Below, piece by piece: positions 1 to 11,577 of a stretch of DNA of 64,000 bases (positions within the stretch are counted from its first letter, which is position 1; each line of letters starts with the position of its first letter). The notes beneath the pieces are model-generated. The model was given only the letters and a program-made list of their open reading frames with translations. It did not search any database and was not told the DNA's origin. The translations under genes were made by a program, and so were the position numbers. Source of the stretch: Psoroptes ovis (lineage: Eukaryota; Arthropoda; Arachnida; Sarcoptiformes; Psoroptidae); assembly GCA_002943765.1 (NCBI GenBank), contig PQWQ01000023.1, forward strand, positions 312,501 through 376,500. Direction: 5' to 3'.

Positions 1-280
1 ATAAATTTTTACGAAATTCTTGTGGATTTGTATAATCATTGCTCGTTAATGATGGTTGATATTTAAATATACGCAGCGTATCAAGTATGGTTGTAATAAT
101 ATCTTCAATATTACCTTGTCTTATTGGTGGTAAATTTAATTTCGGATCGATCGAGTTCAATATCAGTATCAATAGGTCTAAACGTTGTTCATCACGTAAA
201 TTATCGAATGATATTAAATTAAAATTTTGATTAAATGGAGGCTGATTTAATTCATCGATTATGAATTTGATTCGATCCAT
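1..280 (-). CDS. IFT81: IFT81, N-terminal exon (partial, runs off the window)
   Basis: Intraflagellar transport protein 81 is a core IFT-B subunit. Its N-terminal calponin-homology domain binds tubulin as cargo for building cilia. The ORF starts at the ATG on 280-278 and stays open for 93 codons to the window edge. The translation begins MDRIKFIIDELNQPPF, followed by NFNLISFDNL, then LNSIDPK and LRIFKYQPS. This order matches the start of animal IFT81 (IKFIMDSLNKEPF, YNLITFDSL, IDPK, LGILKYKPS). The rest of the CH domain and the coiled-coil region lie outside the window. A perfect X-box sits 111 bp upstream of the ATG, as expected for a ciliary gene. In a mite the likely site of use is ciliated sensory neurons, which is inference. 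I saw no frameshift. Confidence 0.88.
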   Translation of the reverse strand, partial: MDRIKFIIDELNQPPFNQNFNLISFDNLRDEQRLDLLILILNSIDPKLNLPPIRQGNIEDIITTILDTLRIFKYQPSLTSNDYTNPQEFRKNL

Positions 281-390
281 TCTGTTTTACTTGGATTAAT
301 AGTGATAATTCTTGATTGAATCAATCTAATTGACTGCAACGAAGGTAATAAGGCCCGAGCAAAGCTTCAAATCAAACAAACAAACCATAG

Positions 391-405
391 GTTGCCAATG
401 GCAAC
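391..405. promoter_or_regulatory. RFX X-box (GTTGCC-AAT-GGCAAC) in the IFT81 promoter
   Basis: This is a perfect inverted repeat of GTTGCC and GGCAAC around AAT, extended by one more pair to GGTTGCC/GGCAACC at 390-406. It fits the RFX-factor X-box that controls ciliary genes from worms to vertebrates. It lies 111 bp upstream of the IFT81 start, a usual distance. Binding itself is inferred. Confidence 0.82.
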
Positions 406-685
406 CGGTTAAACCGTAAAATAATTTATTTATTCATTTTTAAATGAAGAAAAAATAATAATTAAAATCTAACATAATTATAATAATAATAATGATAATT
501 ATATAAAAAATATTCACATACATAAATTATCATAAAACACAGCTTTTTTTCAAAGGCTAAAATTATATCACTGGGCACAAAATTTGATAAAATAAAACAT
601 TAACAAATAACAACAAATAATACTAATGATAATAATAATAATAATTAGAATAACAAACAATTAAAATAATTACACAAATAATTTA

Positions 686-767
686 TTAGGCTGTCCGTAA
701 AGTTCTGGCCGATTTTCATTCAGCAACTCTATTCGATTAAGCCGAATAAACTATTCGGACAACCTAA
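686..767 (+). mobile_element. Palindromic MITE, subfamily B
   Basis: Ends are TTAGGCTGTCCGTAAAG and its inverse CGGACAACCTAA. Internal sequence GCAACTCTATTCGATTAAGC marks subfamily B. It lies in the Myo5 3' flank. Confidence 0.8.
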
Positions 768-834
768 ATATATGGTGGAGAATTTTCAAACAAAAATCAA
801 CCAACTAATGATCAACCATGGAACGATGTGTTTT

Positions 835-3800
835 TCAGATTTTTTCCAAATAACGTTCTAAACGTTGTAAACAGATTGGTATATCAATTTTTCGGAAATC
901 ACATTCCAAATCAGTAGCTTGTAATATGTTTGTATCCATTTTGGTTTGAACACTTGTTTGCATAAGGTACGGAATGCCTAGGGGGAATTTTTTCGCCGTA
1001 CCCAGCAAATATTTCGATGTTGATGCCGTTTTAGCAGCAGTTAATGTTGCATATTTTCCTGTCGATGCTGCTGCTGCTGCTGAAGATGATGAGTCTAAAA
1101 ATGATTCGAAATTAAAATCATTGAAATCGATTTTAATCAATTCGAATTGATTCGAATGACTTACTTGTAGCAGCCGTTCCATTCTTTTGACGATCCGTTT
1201 CCAATTCTTTCATTAGATTATCAATGAAATTTTTCGATATTACTTCAGCATCCGATGGTGTATACATGTTGATAATTTTAAATATTTGAGGTATACTGTT
1301 TTGTGTTTGATTCGATTAAAATAGAAATTAAATTAAGCTTCGAATTCAATTTGGATTAATTTAAAATAACACATACGTTAATGATTTCGTTGTCAACACT
1401 ATGGCCGGTATTTGCTTTTCGGTTTTCGATGATATCAGCAATTTGGTAGCCTGTAAAATTGGATCCATTTGTGCTTTCACTTCTTCCCAATTCATTATTT
1501 TATTTTCACGCAGAAATTGTTCAAATAATGATATATTATATACGATTTCAATTGCACGTTCATTAGTACAGAGATCTTTACGAAGCATAAGATTATTGAT
1601 GGCTGTTGCACCGATAAAATAGAAAATCTGTTTTTTTCGATGTAAATGAATCAATGAATAACCTTATAAATTCAAAACTTGTCCAAAAAAAACTTACTTG
1701 TCGAAAAAATTGAAATGAAAAATGATCATCAACACGATGTATTCGAAACAGTGCTTGTATGTTTGATAGCTCTTTAAACAGGGTATGTATTTCATATTCA
1801 GTTGGTGATGGTGGACCAGAATCAGGGTCAGATGAACTATCATCACGCCTGAAGAATTGTGGAAAATAATCAAGATTAATAATCGAAGATATACACACAG
1901 AAAAATGACATACTTTTGCCGCAAGGACATTCCAGATAATTCTTGATGTTCCAACACTGCCGGTACAATCAATGGTGTGATACGTTTCTGGAAAATATCG
2001 ACCAATACTGTAGTGGAGAGAGAAAATTTGGATTAATCAATGAGGTCATTGGGCTAAATTCATTCGAAATATACATACACAAATAAATTTTCGTAATCAA
2101 TTCCCGGAAGCAATCCATAAATTCGCTTAGATCAAATTTTTTCAACGCTTGTATGAGGTCAATGTTTTGTTCATAATTATCATAGATTCTATCATCAATC
2201 ACTAATCCTAACGGTTTCGAATTATTCCCATTATTTGCATTGATCAAAGTCAAATCTTTGGTAACATTGTCATCATTGTTATTGTTATTATCAGTACCAT
2301 TAGATTGACTATCAGCATCATTAAAACCGGAATCAATATTATTACTATGGCTGATGATTGGACTCTTTCTTTGTGGATCAATTTCTAATTCTTGGGTCGA
2401 ATGTTCGGATTTCATCTGTGGTTGTTGGTGTTCGGTTTGCGTTATTTCAACCACTTCTACCGGCTGGACATCTTCGACCTCATTATTATATTCTAAAATT
2501 GATTTTGGTAAGTAATTAATCAAAACTTTATAGCATAAAAAGTAAGGTCTTGGGCCTTTTACCTGAATAATATTTCATTAAAATGGATATTTTAAATGAT
2601 GTCGATAGTAGATATATTAATATTTCAATATTATTCGATTTATCCATTGAATGTTGTGCTTTTTTCGACAACCACGACAATGTTTCGGCAATAAAATTAT
2701 GGATACATTTTTCACCATCAATACTATCAGCATAACGTAAACACATATATGTGATGAATGCAATCGTATTCGAATAACATTGTTCCATATGATTTAATTT
2801 GGTTGGATCAAATTCTTTTGGTTGGATGGATTGAAAAATTGAAAAAAATTAGTCAAAAATTTATTATGGAACGTAAATAAACATAAATAAATAAAATGGA
2901 AATAAATCAATAAAAAATTGTTATCAATAAATCTATCCAATTAATATTATTGAATAACCATTGTTGACATTTACCATAAAATAATAGACGATTTATCATA
3001 ACAATATCTTTCGAAAGAAATTTAAACATTCCTCGGAGATTTTTTTGTTCATTATTATAATCAACAATTAATGATGATGAACGATGATTATTTTGTTGTT
3101 GATGATCATAATGATTAAAATTCATAAATGTTGATCCATTATTATTGTTATTATAATTATTATGAGTATTAATATCAATATTTGTACCATATGGTAATGA
3201 TTGTGATTTATTATTATTAGGATTCGAATTGCATTTGAAATATAAATTTTCATTTCTGTAATTAAAAAACAGACAATTAATTTCAATTATAATCAACCAA
3301 TCAATCGAAACACTTACTTCAATTTTCGAATCATTTCATCTTTCTGTGCAATTTGTTCATCTAATTTAGCGAATAAATTCTTATAAGTTTGTTGTAGATC
3401 ATTTTGAAATTTCACTTTTTCTTGTTCATCACCATTGAATGTTGTCAAATGATCTTCCATCAATATCACTCGTTTCAAATCCGAACGTTCTTTTTTATAA
3501 CGTTTCAATTCATTTTGTAAATCTTGAAATTGTTCAGATAATAATTGTGCCGAAGCATTTGGTTGGCGTTCATCAATACTTTTCGCTAATTGTTTACGTA
3601 GTTGTTGATTTTCTTGGGTTAATTTTTTCAATTCTTGTTCCAATTCTGTACATTGCATCATAATGGATATACGATCCAAATTTGAATCGAAATCATTTAG
3701 CGATTGCAATGAATTGTGATTATCAACATTAATATGATCAATAATAATATTATCATCATTATTTGCGGTATTATTATTGGCGATAATTTCATTATTATTA

Positions 3801-6800
3801 TCGATCCCATTAATGATTTTTAATTCATTTGAATAATCAGCGATATTATCCGTATTATTATTACTATTGTTACTTTGTTTTTGATATAACAATGCATTAT
3901 ATCGTTCTTCCAAATCCATATATTTAGACAATAACTGTTGTTTCATCATTTTTTCTTGTTCCATTTCTTTCAATAATTTTCGCCTTTCTTGATCGAATTC
4001 ATTTCGTAATTCACTTTCACGCATTTGAATACTATCATTCAGTTTTGAAATATTTTCTTCCAATCGTTTTTGATTTGATTGATATTCACGTATTTTAGCT
4101 TCGAATTCCGATTTCTTTTCATTTGATTTCACAACTTTTTGTTCCAAATCAGCATTGATTGACAGCAATTTTTCAATCTGTGATTGTAATTCATTCATTT
4201 TTGTTTGATCATTTCTTTGTTTTAGCTTCATTTCGGCTAATTCTTCATTTAATTGTTCCATATCTTTACGCAGATTATTGAAACGACCTTCAGTCGATTT
4301 TAATTGACGATTTTCTTCTAGCAAATCATCAATACGTTCTTGTAAGGTCATAATTTTCTTTTCTAATCCTTTGTTCAAATTTTTAACATGTTCAACACTT
4401 CTAGCTTCAATACGTAATCGACGATATTCTTTTTTAGCCAAATATCTTCGTACACATGATTGTGCAATTATTATCTTTCGTCTGGCGGATTGATAATGTT
4501 TTCGTTGAATGTAACCACGCCAATAACGTTGGATGGTGATCGCAGCACGATTACGTCTCATTTGTTCATAACGTTTACGGGCCAAATAACCACGACATTG
4601 TTTCTGTATCAAATTGACACTGTTTCTGATCGATTCATAACGTTTACGTTCACGATGGCAACGATAATATTTCTGTATGATTGTTGCCGCTTTTGTTTGA
4701 CGCATATGTTGATAACGTTTACGAGCAAGATAACCACGACAATGTCGCTGCAATTCTATCGTTGCCGTACGGATGCGGCCATAAATTTTACGACGAATCC
4801 AACCACGTATCATTTTCTGTATTAAAATGGCACATTCACGTAGTTTTTGCGACCGGATTCGTTCCAGCAATGCAACTTGACCTGGACGGAAAAATATTTT
4901 TGTTTTACCAAATTGATAAGGTTTGCGTTCAGTTATTTGCTGTTGTTGTTGTTGATTATCGCTTAGCGATTTATTACTGACATCATTGTTAGCGATGTTT
5001 AAATGTTCAAATATTTTTTCCTCTGTTAAAATTAAAATAGATTTATTCAAAATTTGAGAATATAATTCACTCATCAATTTACCATAAACAATTCGAACAA
5101 TATCTTCACATATTGAACGTATTTCAACGGCAAAACTTGATCCAGCTCGTACCAATTTCCTAGGCGTTGGTTTTGGAGCAGTTTTCGCTGTTGATTTAGA
5201 TGATTTTCTCCGCTCATTACCGACCCGCAAAACACGATAACGACTAGCAAAATCTTGATATGACCATCTTGATGGATAACCATTTGAACTGATACGAATA
5301 GTTTCAAGAACACCACAAGCACGAAGTTGTTGTACAGCTCGTATATTATTAAATTCGAATGCAGCTTTTCGATCGTTTGGCTTGATACAACGAACATAAT
5401 GTGGTTCAGTTGAATTGAGGATTTTCATCAATGCATCCAGTGATTGACGAAATTGAAAACCGATCGTAGCTTTAGCTGATTTTTTCTTCTTTTGCCGCTG
5501 ACGATCATCATATGTCAATGGTGATGCTGTTATACGTTTTTTAACCGTAGTTTTTGATTTAACATCATTATTATTATCATCTAAATTACTTTTGATGAAA
5601 TTATTGCCATCTTCATCATCATCATCAAAATCAATGAATAATGATTCAGCGACTGACGATCGTTTCAGTAGATCGATTTGTTCTTCCCAAATTGTATCAC
5701 GATTTTTTTCTAAAAATCCATCAACATTATAAGTAACAACATCGGCAAAATGTTCAATAATAAATGTTGTTTGATAATTAAATTTTGATTTTTTAAAAAT
5801 ATTCTTATAATTAGCATTCGAAGGTATTTGTTTATGTAGTTTTTCACACCAAGTACGATCATTTCCTTTTGGCATACGACATTCTTCATCCAGCAAACTT
5901 AGTATGCCGATTGGTTTTGATTCAATCAAATCAATAACAAATTGATTATCAGTAAATGTAATCATTGTCCAATCAATACCTTCACGTATGTATTCATCTT
6001 GTTCTAGCTTGAATACATGTAAATTGAATTGTTGTTGTAAACGTTCATTTGCATAATTGATACAAAATTGTTCAAATGAATTATTTTCAAAATGTTCAAA
6101 ACCATAAATATCCAATACGCCGATGAATTGAAATTCGCTCATCGATTGCGTTTTTAAATGTGGCCGTAATGATTGATTAATAATGGAAACAATCCAATGA
6201 AATAATTTTTCATACAAAAATTTCAACAATGCTTCCAAACCATATTGTGCCATTTGAACATTTAATGGTGTAGTAATTATTTCATGTCCACCTGTTTTCA
6301 ATAAACGACTAGTTAACCATTTCAGTGTTATTGTTTCATTTAGATCAAGTAAACGACAAAATATTTTCAATGATTTCAATGAATTTTCATCCGACAGCTG
6401 ACAATATTCATCATCATCATCTTGGCTATTTCGTTTACTGAACATAATATTACCACCATGTAATATTGCTGCAATTATGGAAAATATTATGTTACGTTGT
6501 TTGTCACTGAAACATAATATTTTCAATGCATCAATAAATTTTGTCATATCATCATACATCGATGTCGATATCGATGATGTACCAAGATATTGAAATTCTC
6601 TGTCATTCAATTCCAAATAGCTTAAATTTGTTTGTTGTTTTGCATATGTACACAATTGATAAAATATATGAAAATTTCGTTCGCCATCACTTTGATATGT
6701 TACACGTGATTTTTCTAGCAAATATGTACGCATATTACCACCCATTATATGACGATTACGGCGGTCAAACAGTATTTGAATGTATTTACCGAATCGTGAT

Positions 6801-7610
6801 GAATTATCATTACGAATAGTTTTAGCATTACCGATTGCTTCCATAATTGGATTCGATGCCAATACCCGTGATTCAATGTTTGAATCAGAACCGGCAATCG
6901 ATGCAAAATATCTCATAGCAAATTTTGCCGACACCGTTTTACCGGCACCACTTTCACCGGATACAATTATTGATTGATTAATATTATTACGTTCTAGCTT
7001 GGTGAATGAATCTTCAGCAACAGCATAAATATGTGGATCCATTTGTGATAAATTCGACAGATTTGTATGATACATTCGAATAATATCTTCACCATAAATA
7101 TCGAGATCATTGAATGGATTAATAGCGACCAGTACAATACCACACCATGTATATATTTGTTTATGTTTTAAGAAACGAATTCTTAAATTATATAATACAC
7201 TTGGTTCATGTAAATATGAAAGACATGTTAAATCATTTGAACCAATTAAAATATCTGGATTTTTTAATGGTGGTAAATCTCTCTCAATATCATTGATTTC
7301 AATTTTAATTTCATTATTTAAATCATCATCTTCGCCATCATCACTATGATCATCTTGTTCATCATAATCGAATTGACAAGGTATCAACAGTAAATATTTA
7401 TCATTTTGTTTATTAAAACTTTCTTTCAGTTCAGCACATTTCCATACATTACGTTTGTGTTTAATCCAAACACGTGTTCCCTAATTCAAATATAAATAAG
7501 GGTTTAATTCAGCTTACTTTCAATTATTCAATGATTGTTATTACCTTTGTATAAAGCTCAGGACAAACCGTATTCGGTGTTGTTGATGCGGTGGCGTTGG
7601 TGGTGGCCAT
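835..7610 (-). CDS. Myo5: Unconventional myosin, class V (10 exons, 2020 aa)
   Basis: Myosin V is a two-headed actin motor that carries organelles, vesicles and mRNPs. Exons on the minus strand are 7610-7545, 7480-3318, 3255-2975, 2814-2563, 2492-2079, 2007-1914, 1848-1698, 1627-1377, 1295-1165 and 1094-835. They total 6063 bp and close in frame. The head has an SH3-like start (ELYTKGTRVWIKH), P-loop GESGAGKT at about 197-204, switch I NDNSSRFGK and DIYGFE near 480. Six IQ motifs follow at about 900-1045, then a coiled coil to about 1410. The C-terminal cargo domain has FMDCFRELITKIY, IVPAVLEHQEL and FYFIGATAINNLMLRKDLC, as in other class V myosins. The domain order and end-to-end match make the family certain. 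It is longer than the roughly 1800 aa usual, from Asn-rich inserts in the tail. Exact edges of the weakest introns are inferred. Confidence 0.93.
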
Positions 7611-9482
7611 TTTCGTTGAATTAAAATCAATTTTGGAGCAATTAATAGATCGATTGATTGGAAATCTATGACAAAATAATCAAAAAAATGATGAAATTAT
7701 TCATAGATTTTAAAATTTTGAAATAATTTGGGCCATAAATCGATTGATGATTTGCATATGGAAATGTAATGAGTGCAATCATCATTTGTCATCATCATAC
7801 ATTGAATATATCGACAACGGATGTCGAAACATGTTAAACTGTTTGCTTTTGCAGAATTCAAAATTCATTGAATTCAAATTGAAATTATAACAATTATTAC
7901 CATAATCATCATCATATGGACGTGTTACATTTGAAAAAAAATGTAAATGTAACAACTACAACAACGAACGCCAACACTAAACTACTGCAGCACTAATCAT
8001 TGAAATAAATAAATAAATAAGTGAATGAATCAAAGTATTAAGATATCAATCGAATGGTGAATTAATATGAATCAATGAAACACCCACAAACAAACAAACA
8101 ATTTTTATTTCGTTTAACACTAATCCAAAATAATTGCAATTATTAATCATTGATATTAATACTTTGATAATATCATTGAATTTGAAAGGAAATTGCCATA
8201 ATATCGAATGTATTATTGCATAATTTCATCAATAATTATTACAGTGAATGACATTGAATGATATATCATTGGCGATTATAAACAAAATTGAACAATTGCT
8301 ATTATTATTACGATAATTGAACAGTTAAACACATTCGATAATTGAAAAAACGATTGATTAGTGTTGTAATTAACAAGAAAATTTTCCATAAAATGTTCAC
8401 GCAAAGATTAATACGGAAAGATTAATTCGGCAAAATATTAATCAAATTTTTGAAATTGAAAATTTTGAAATTAAACTATAATCTCACACACACACAGAGC
8501 TTACATTCAATGAGAAAATTTCGCCCGATTGTCACATGTGTGTACACTGAAATAATTCAAAACATTTTAAAAAATAATTCAAAAATTATAATTCATTCAT
8601 TTTCAATTGTGAATGAACAAAACAAAACAAAAAAATTCAAAAATTGCCTGAAAACACATTTCACATTGTCAGTCTCAAATATATACACAATGAATCAATT
8701 TCAATTTAATTTTTTCTTCAAAAATGTATTTTGTGTAGTCGAGGAAATGAATTATCATAGCTGCAAGATATTTATCGCTGCTTATGTTGTGTGTGTGATT
8801 GTGTTTATGTTTGGTATATTTATTTATCATATTTTAATCATTAATAATTTCAAATAATCAAAATCAATCGAAAATCGAAGACGAATTCATACAAAAATTA
8901 AAGTGATTATTTCAAATCAATTTTAAGAAATCAAATCAATTAATCATATGACTTGTGATTAATTAATCACAACCAATTGACTTGTCAATGGGCAAATACC
9001 CAAAATATTGAACTGAAAATGTGCACTGATTGAACAAATTGAAATAGTCAAATACATTAATAATGATATTAATCATAATAAAATAAATAATCATTCGGGT
9101 AGTCGGCACAATATTAGTCATTATTATTAATAATATCATTTAATAATACTTTACCCTTTGAGAAAAAAAATAATAATCGAATTTCATTCAAAGGTTAATG
9201 ATCTTCATTCATTCAATACAATTCAAAACAATCATTGATCATAACAGTCGTCATTAAATTATCCATAAAATATCCATGAAAATATTCATAATTTACCTTA
9301 ATATTGATATATTTTAATACATATTTAATGAATGGTAATGCAATTTTTTAAAATTTTTTCACTTGAAAAGTTCAATGAAATGAATGATGGAATGATGATA
9401 AAGCACAAAAATCAAAAGGGAAAAATTTAGAAATATTTTTAGCATCCATATAACAATGAAATAAATATTCATAAATAAAATA

Positions 9483-9562
9483 TTATGTTGTCCGAAAAGT
9501 GTTTGCCGATTATATCGTAGAGAATTATGAGAAAATCGGCAAAAACTTATCGGACAACCTAA
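9483..9562 (+). mobile_element. Palindromic MITE, subfamily A, TA duplication
   Basis: 80 bp with terminal inverted repeats of about 28 bp (TTGTCCGAAAAGT and GCCGAT visible). TA is present on both sides (9481-9482, 9563-9564). Confidence 0.85.
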
Positions 9563-9902
9563 TATTTGTTCAAAGTTATATTATTGTATTTCATTTCAGG
9601 TAAATTTTTACCCATGGAAAAAATCAATCATAAAAATCAACTCGCTGATAACATCATTCATTTCTTTACAATTTTTCCCATTCATCATCATTTTTCAAAA
9701 CCGATATTTCACAGGTGAATGAATGGCTGGCGACTGGTCATTGTATTGCCATTCATCAACACATACACACACACTAATGAAATCAACACTTTCGCAAAAA
9801 TAAGATGATGCTTCGGTTGAAGATGATTTCATTTGACTAAAATAACTAATAAAAGGTCATAAAAAATATATATTTTGAGCCATATATTTTTTTTTGTATG
9901 TA

Positions 9903-9982
9903 TTAGGTTGTCCGGAAAGTTTTTGCCAGTTATATTGTAGAAAATAATTGGAAAATCGGTAAAAACTTTTCGGACAACCTAA
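9903..9982 (+). mobile_element. Palindromic MITE, subfamily A, TA duplication
   Basis: 80 bp, TTAGGTTGTCCGGAAAGTTT at the left end and CGGACAACCTAA at the right. Flanked by TA on both sides. Confidence 0.87.
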
Positions 9983-11495
9983 TATTTTGGAAAATTCAAA
10001 TTTAAGGATATTTATCAGATAATAATAATAAATAATGATGATGAAAGTATATGAACTGAACAAATGTAAATTATATCTCATATGTGAAGGGGGAAAATGA
10101 CAGAAAAGAAAATCTCATCAAAAAAAACCATTTGAAAAGCCACAAACCTTTGCGAAATAAAGTAAAGATCTTAAAATAGCACATTTGCCATTGCACATAA
10201 TGTGTGTGTGTTCGTTAATCTTATTAAACCAAATCATCATCATCATCGACATCGATTGGGAAAGCCTTTTTGCTAAAAAAAAGTCATTTAAATGAATCAT
10301 CCATTGAGAAATATACCGATGATTTGCAATGCAATGAGATTCATTGATTTTTACGAGGGGAAAATGATTTAAAATATTATCATTTAAATAAGAAAAACAC
10401 GTGATTTTCAAATCAATTTTAGGATTTTAAAATTGGAAAATTGAAAAATTTCGAATGAAATTTGTCAAAATAAGAAAAAAGAGAGAAAAATTTCCGGGAT
10501 TTTCTTTAATCATTTTCAATTTTAATTTTCAAAATAAATCAATCAAAATTTGTAAAAGAAAATTTACGGGAATTTAAAAGTTTTTTCTCAAAACTTTTCC
10601 CATCTTGTAAAACATAATCAACAATTTTTTTTCTAAACATCAACAAATATTTTTTCTGATGTTGTTGAATCTCATTTATATCAATCAAGTAAGTACTACA
10701 CTACTATTGGGTGAACGTTGTTGAATAAATGAATGAACAAGTGAAAATGATGATCAATCATGGCATTCAAAGACACAGACACAGACACAGCAAAAAATTG
10801 AATTCAAAGTGTAAACAACGAAGAAAAGTGAATTGATTCATCTCATAGAAACTAATGTGAACCTAAAACAACTAAGCCAAATGAAAAGTGTTTTCTTAGG
10901 GACAAAACAATGAAATTTCATTGAAAATAACGATTTGAACTTCCGAATAATCTTTGATCATTCATTTTACTTCAAAACATCAGCAGACATCAGCAAATCA
11001 CAGTTAAGCAAAGCTGGAAGCAGCTTAATAAAGACAAATGCATAATAAACAATCATAGATAATTGATGTTTATGCATCGTGCATTTATTTTTTGATTTTG
11101 TTTCTTTGGACCATTCATACATTCAAAAGTTCGTGTTTTACATTTGTTATTATTTACTGAAACATTTATCATAATGATTAAATTCAATTTATGAGAAATT
11201 TGGGAAATTGAATAATGCTGTTCAACGTGTTTAAGAGACAGTGTCAGAAACAACAATATTTCTCATTAAATTTAAATGAAATCATGACATTTATTCAAAA
11301 ATTTTTCTGAATAATTTCATATACAGTACAATGTTCATGTTCCATACGATTCGTGATATGCAAACAAAATGAATGAATGACCATCAATTCGAAACAATCA
11401 TAATTATTTCTTTTACTCTAAGAAAAGGTGAACATAATTTTCATTGTTTTTTGTTTTCATTCACTTGACCATAAAAATCTAAAATTAAATTATAT

Positions 11496-11577
11496 TTACA
11501 GGTTGTCCGGAAGGTTTTGGCCGATTTTCTCATTATTCTCCATGATATAATCGGCAAAAACTTTACGGATAGCCTAA
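11496..11577 (-). mobile_element. Palindromic MITE, subfamily A, diverged ends
   Basis: Reverse orientation relative to 9483. The left end is altered (TTACAGGTTGTCCGG) and the right end reads CGGATAGCCTAA, so this is an older copy. Confidence 0.75.

Larger units (their letters stand above)
281..834. other. Gap between IFT81 and Myo5: IFT81 promoter and Myo5 3' UTR
   Basis: This stretch has no ORF of note. It holds the IFT81 upstream region with its X-box and one palindromic MITE at 686-767. The Myo5 3' UTR must end here. TTTATT at about 425-434, read as AATAAA on the minus strand, is a possible poly(A) signal. Confidence 0.6.

Noticed and set aside
8450..8857. 135-codon plus-strand ORF with a hydrophobic C-terminal segment (YVVCVIVFMFGIFIYHILI)
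   Set aside because: No family match, AT-driven composition, no splice or promoter context. Hydrophobic stretches arise easily from T-rich DNA.
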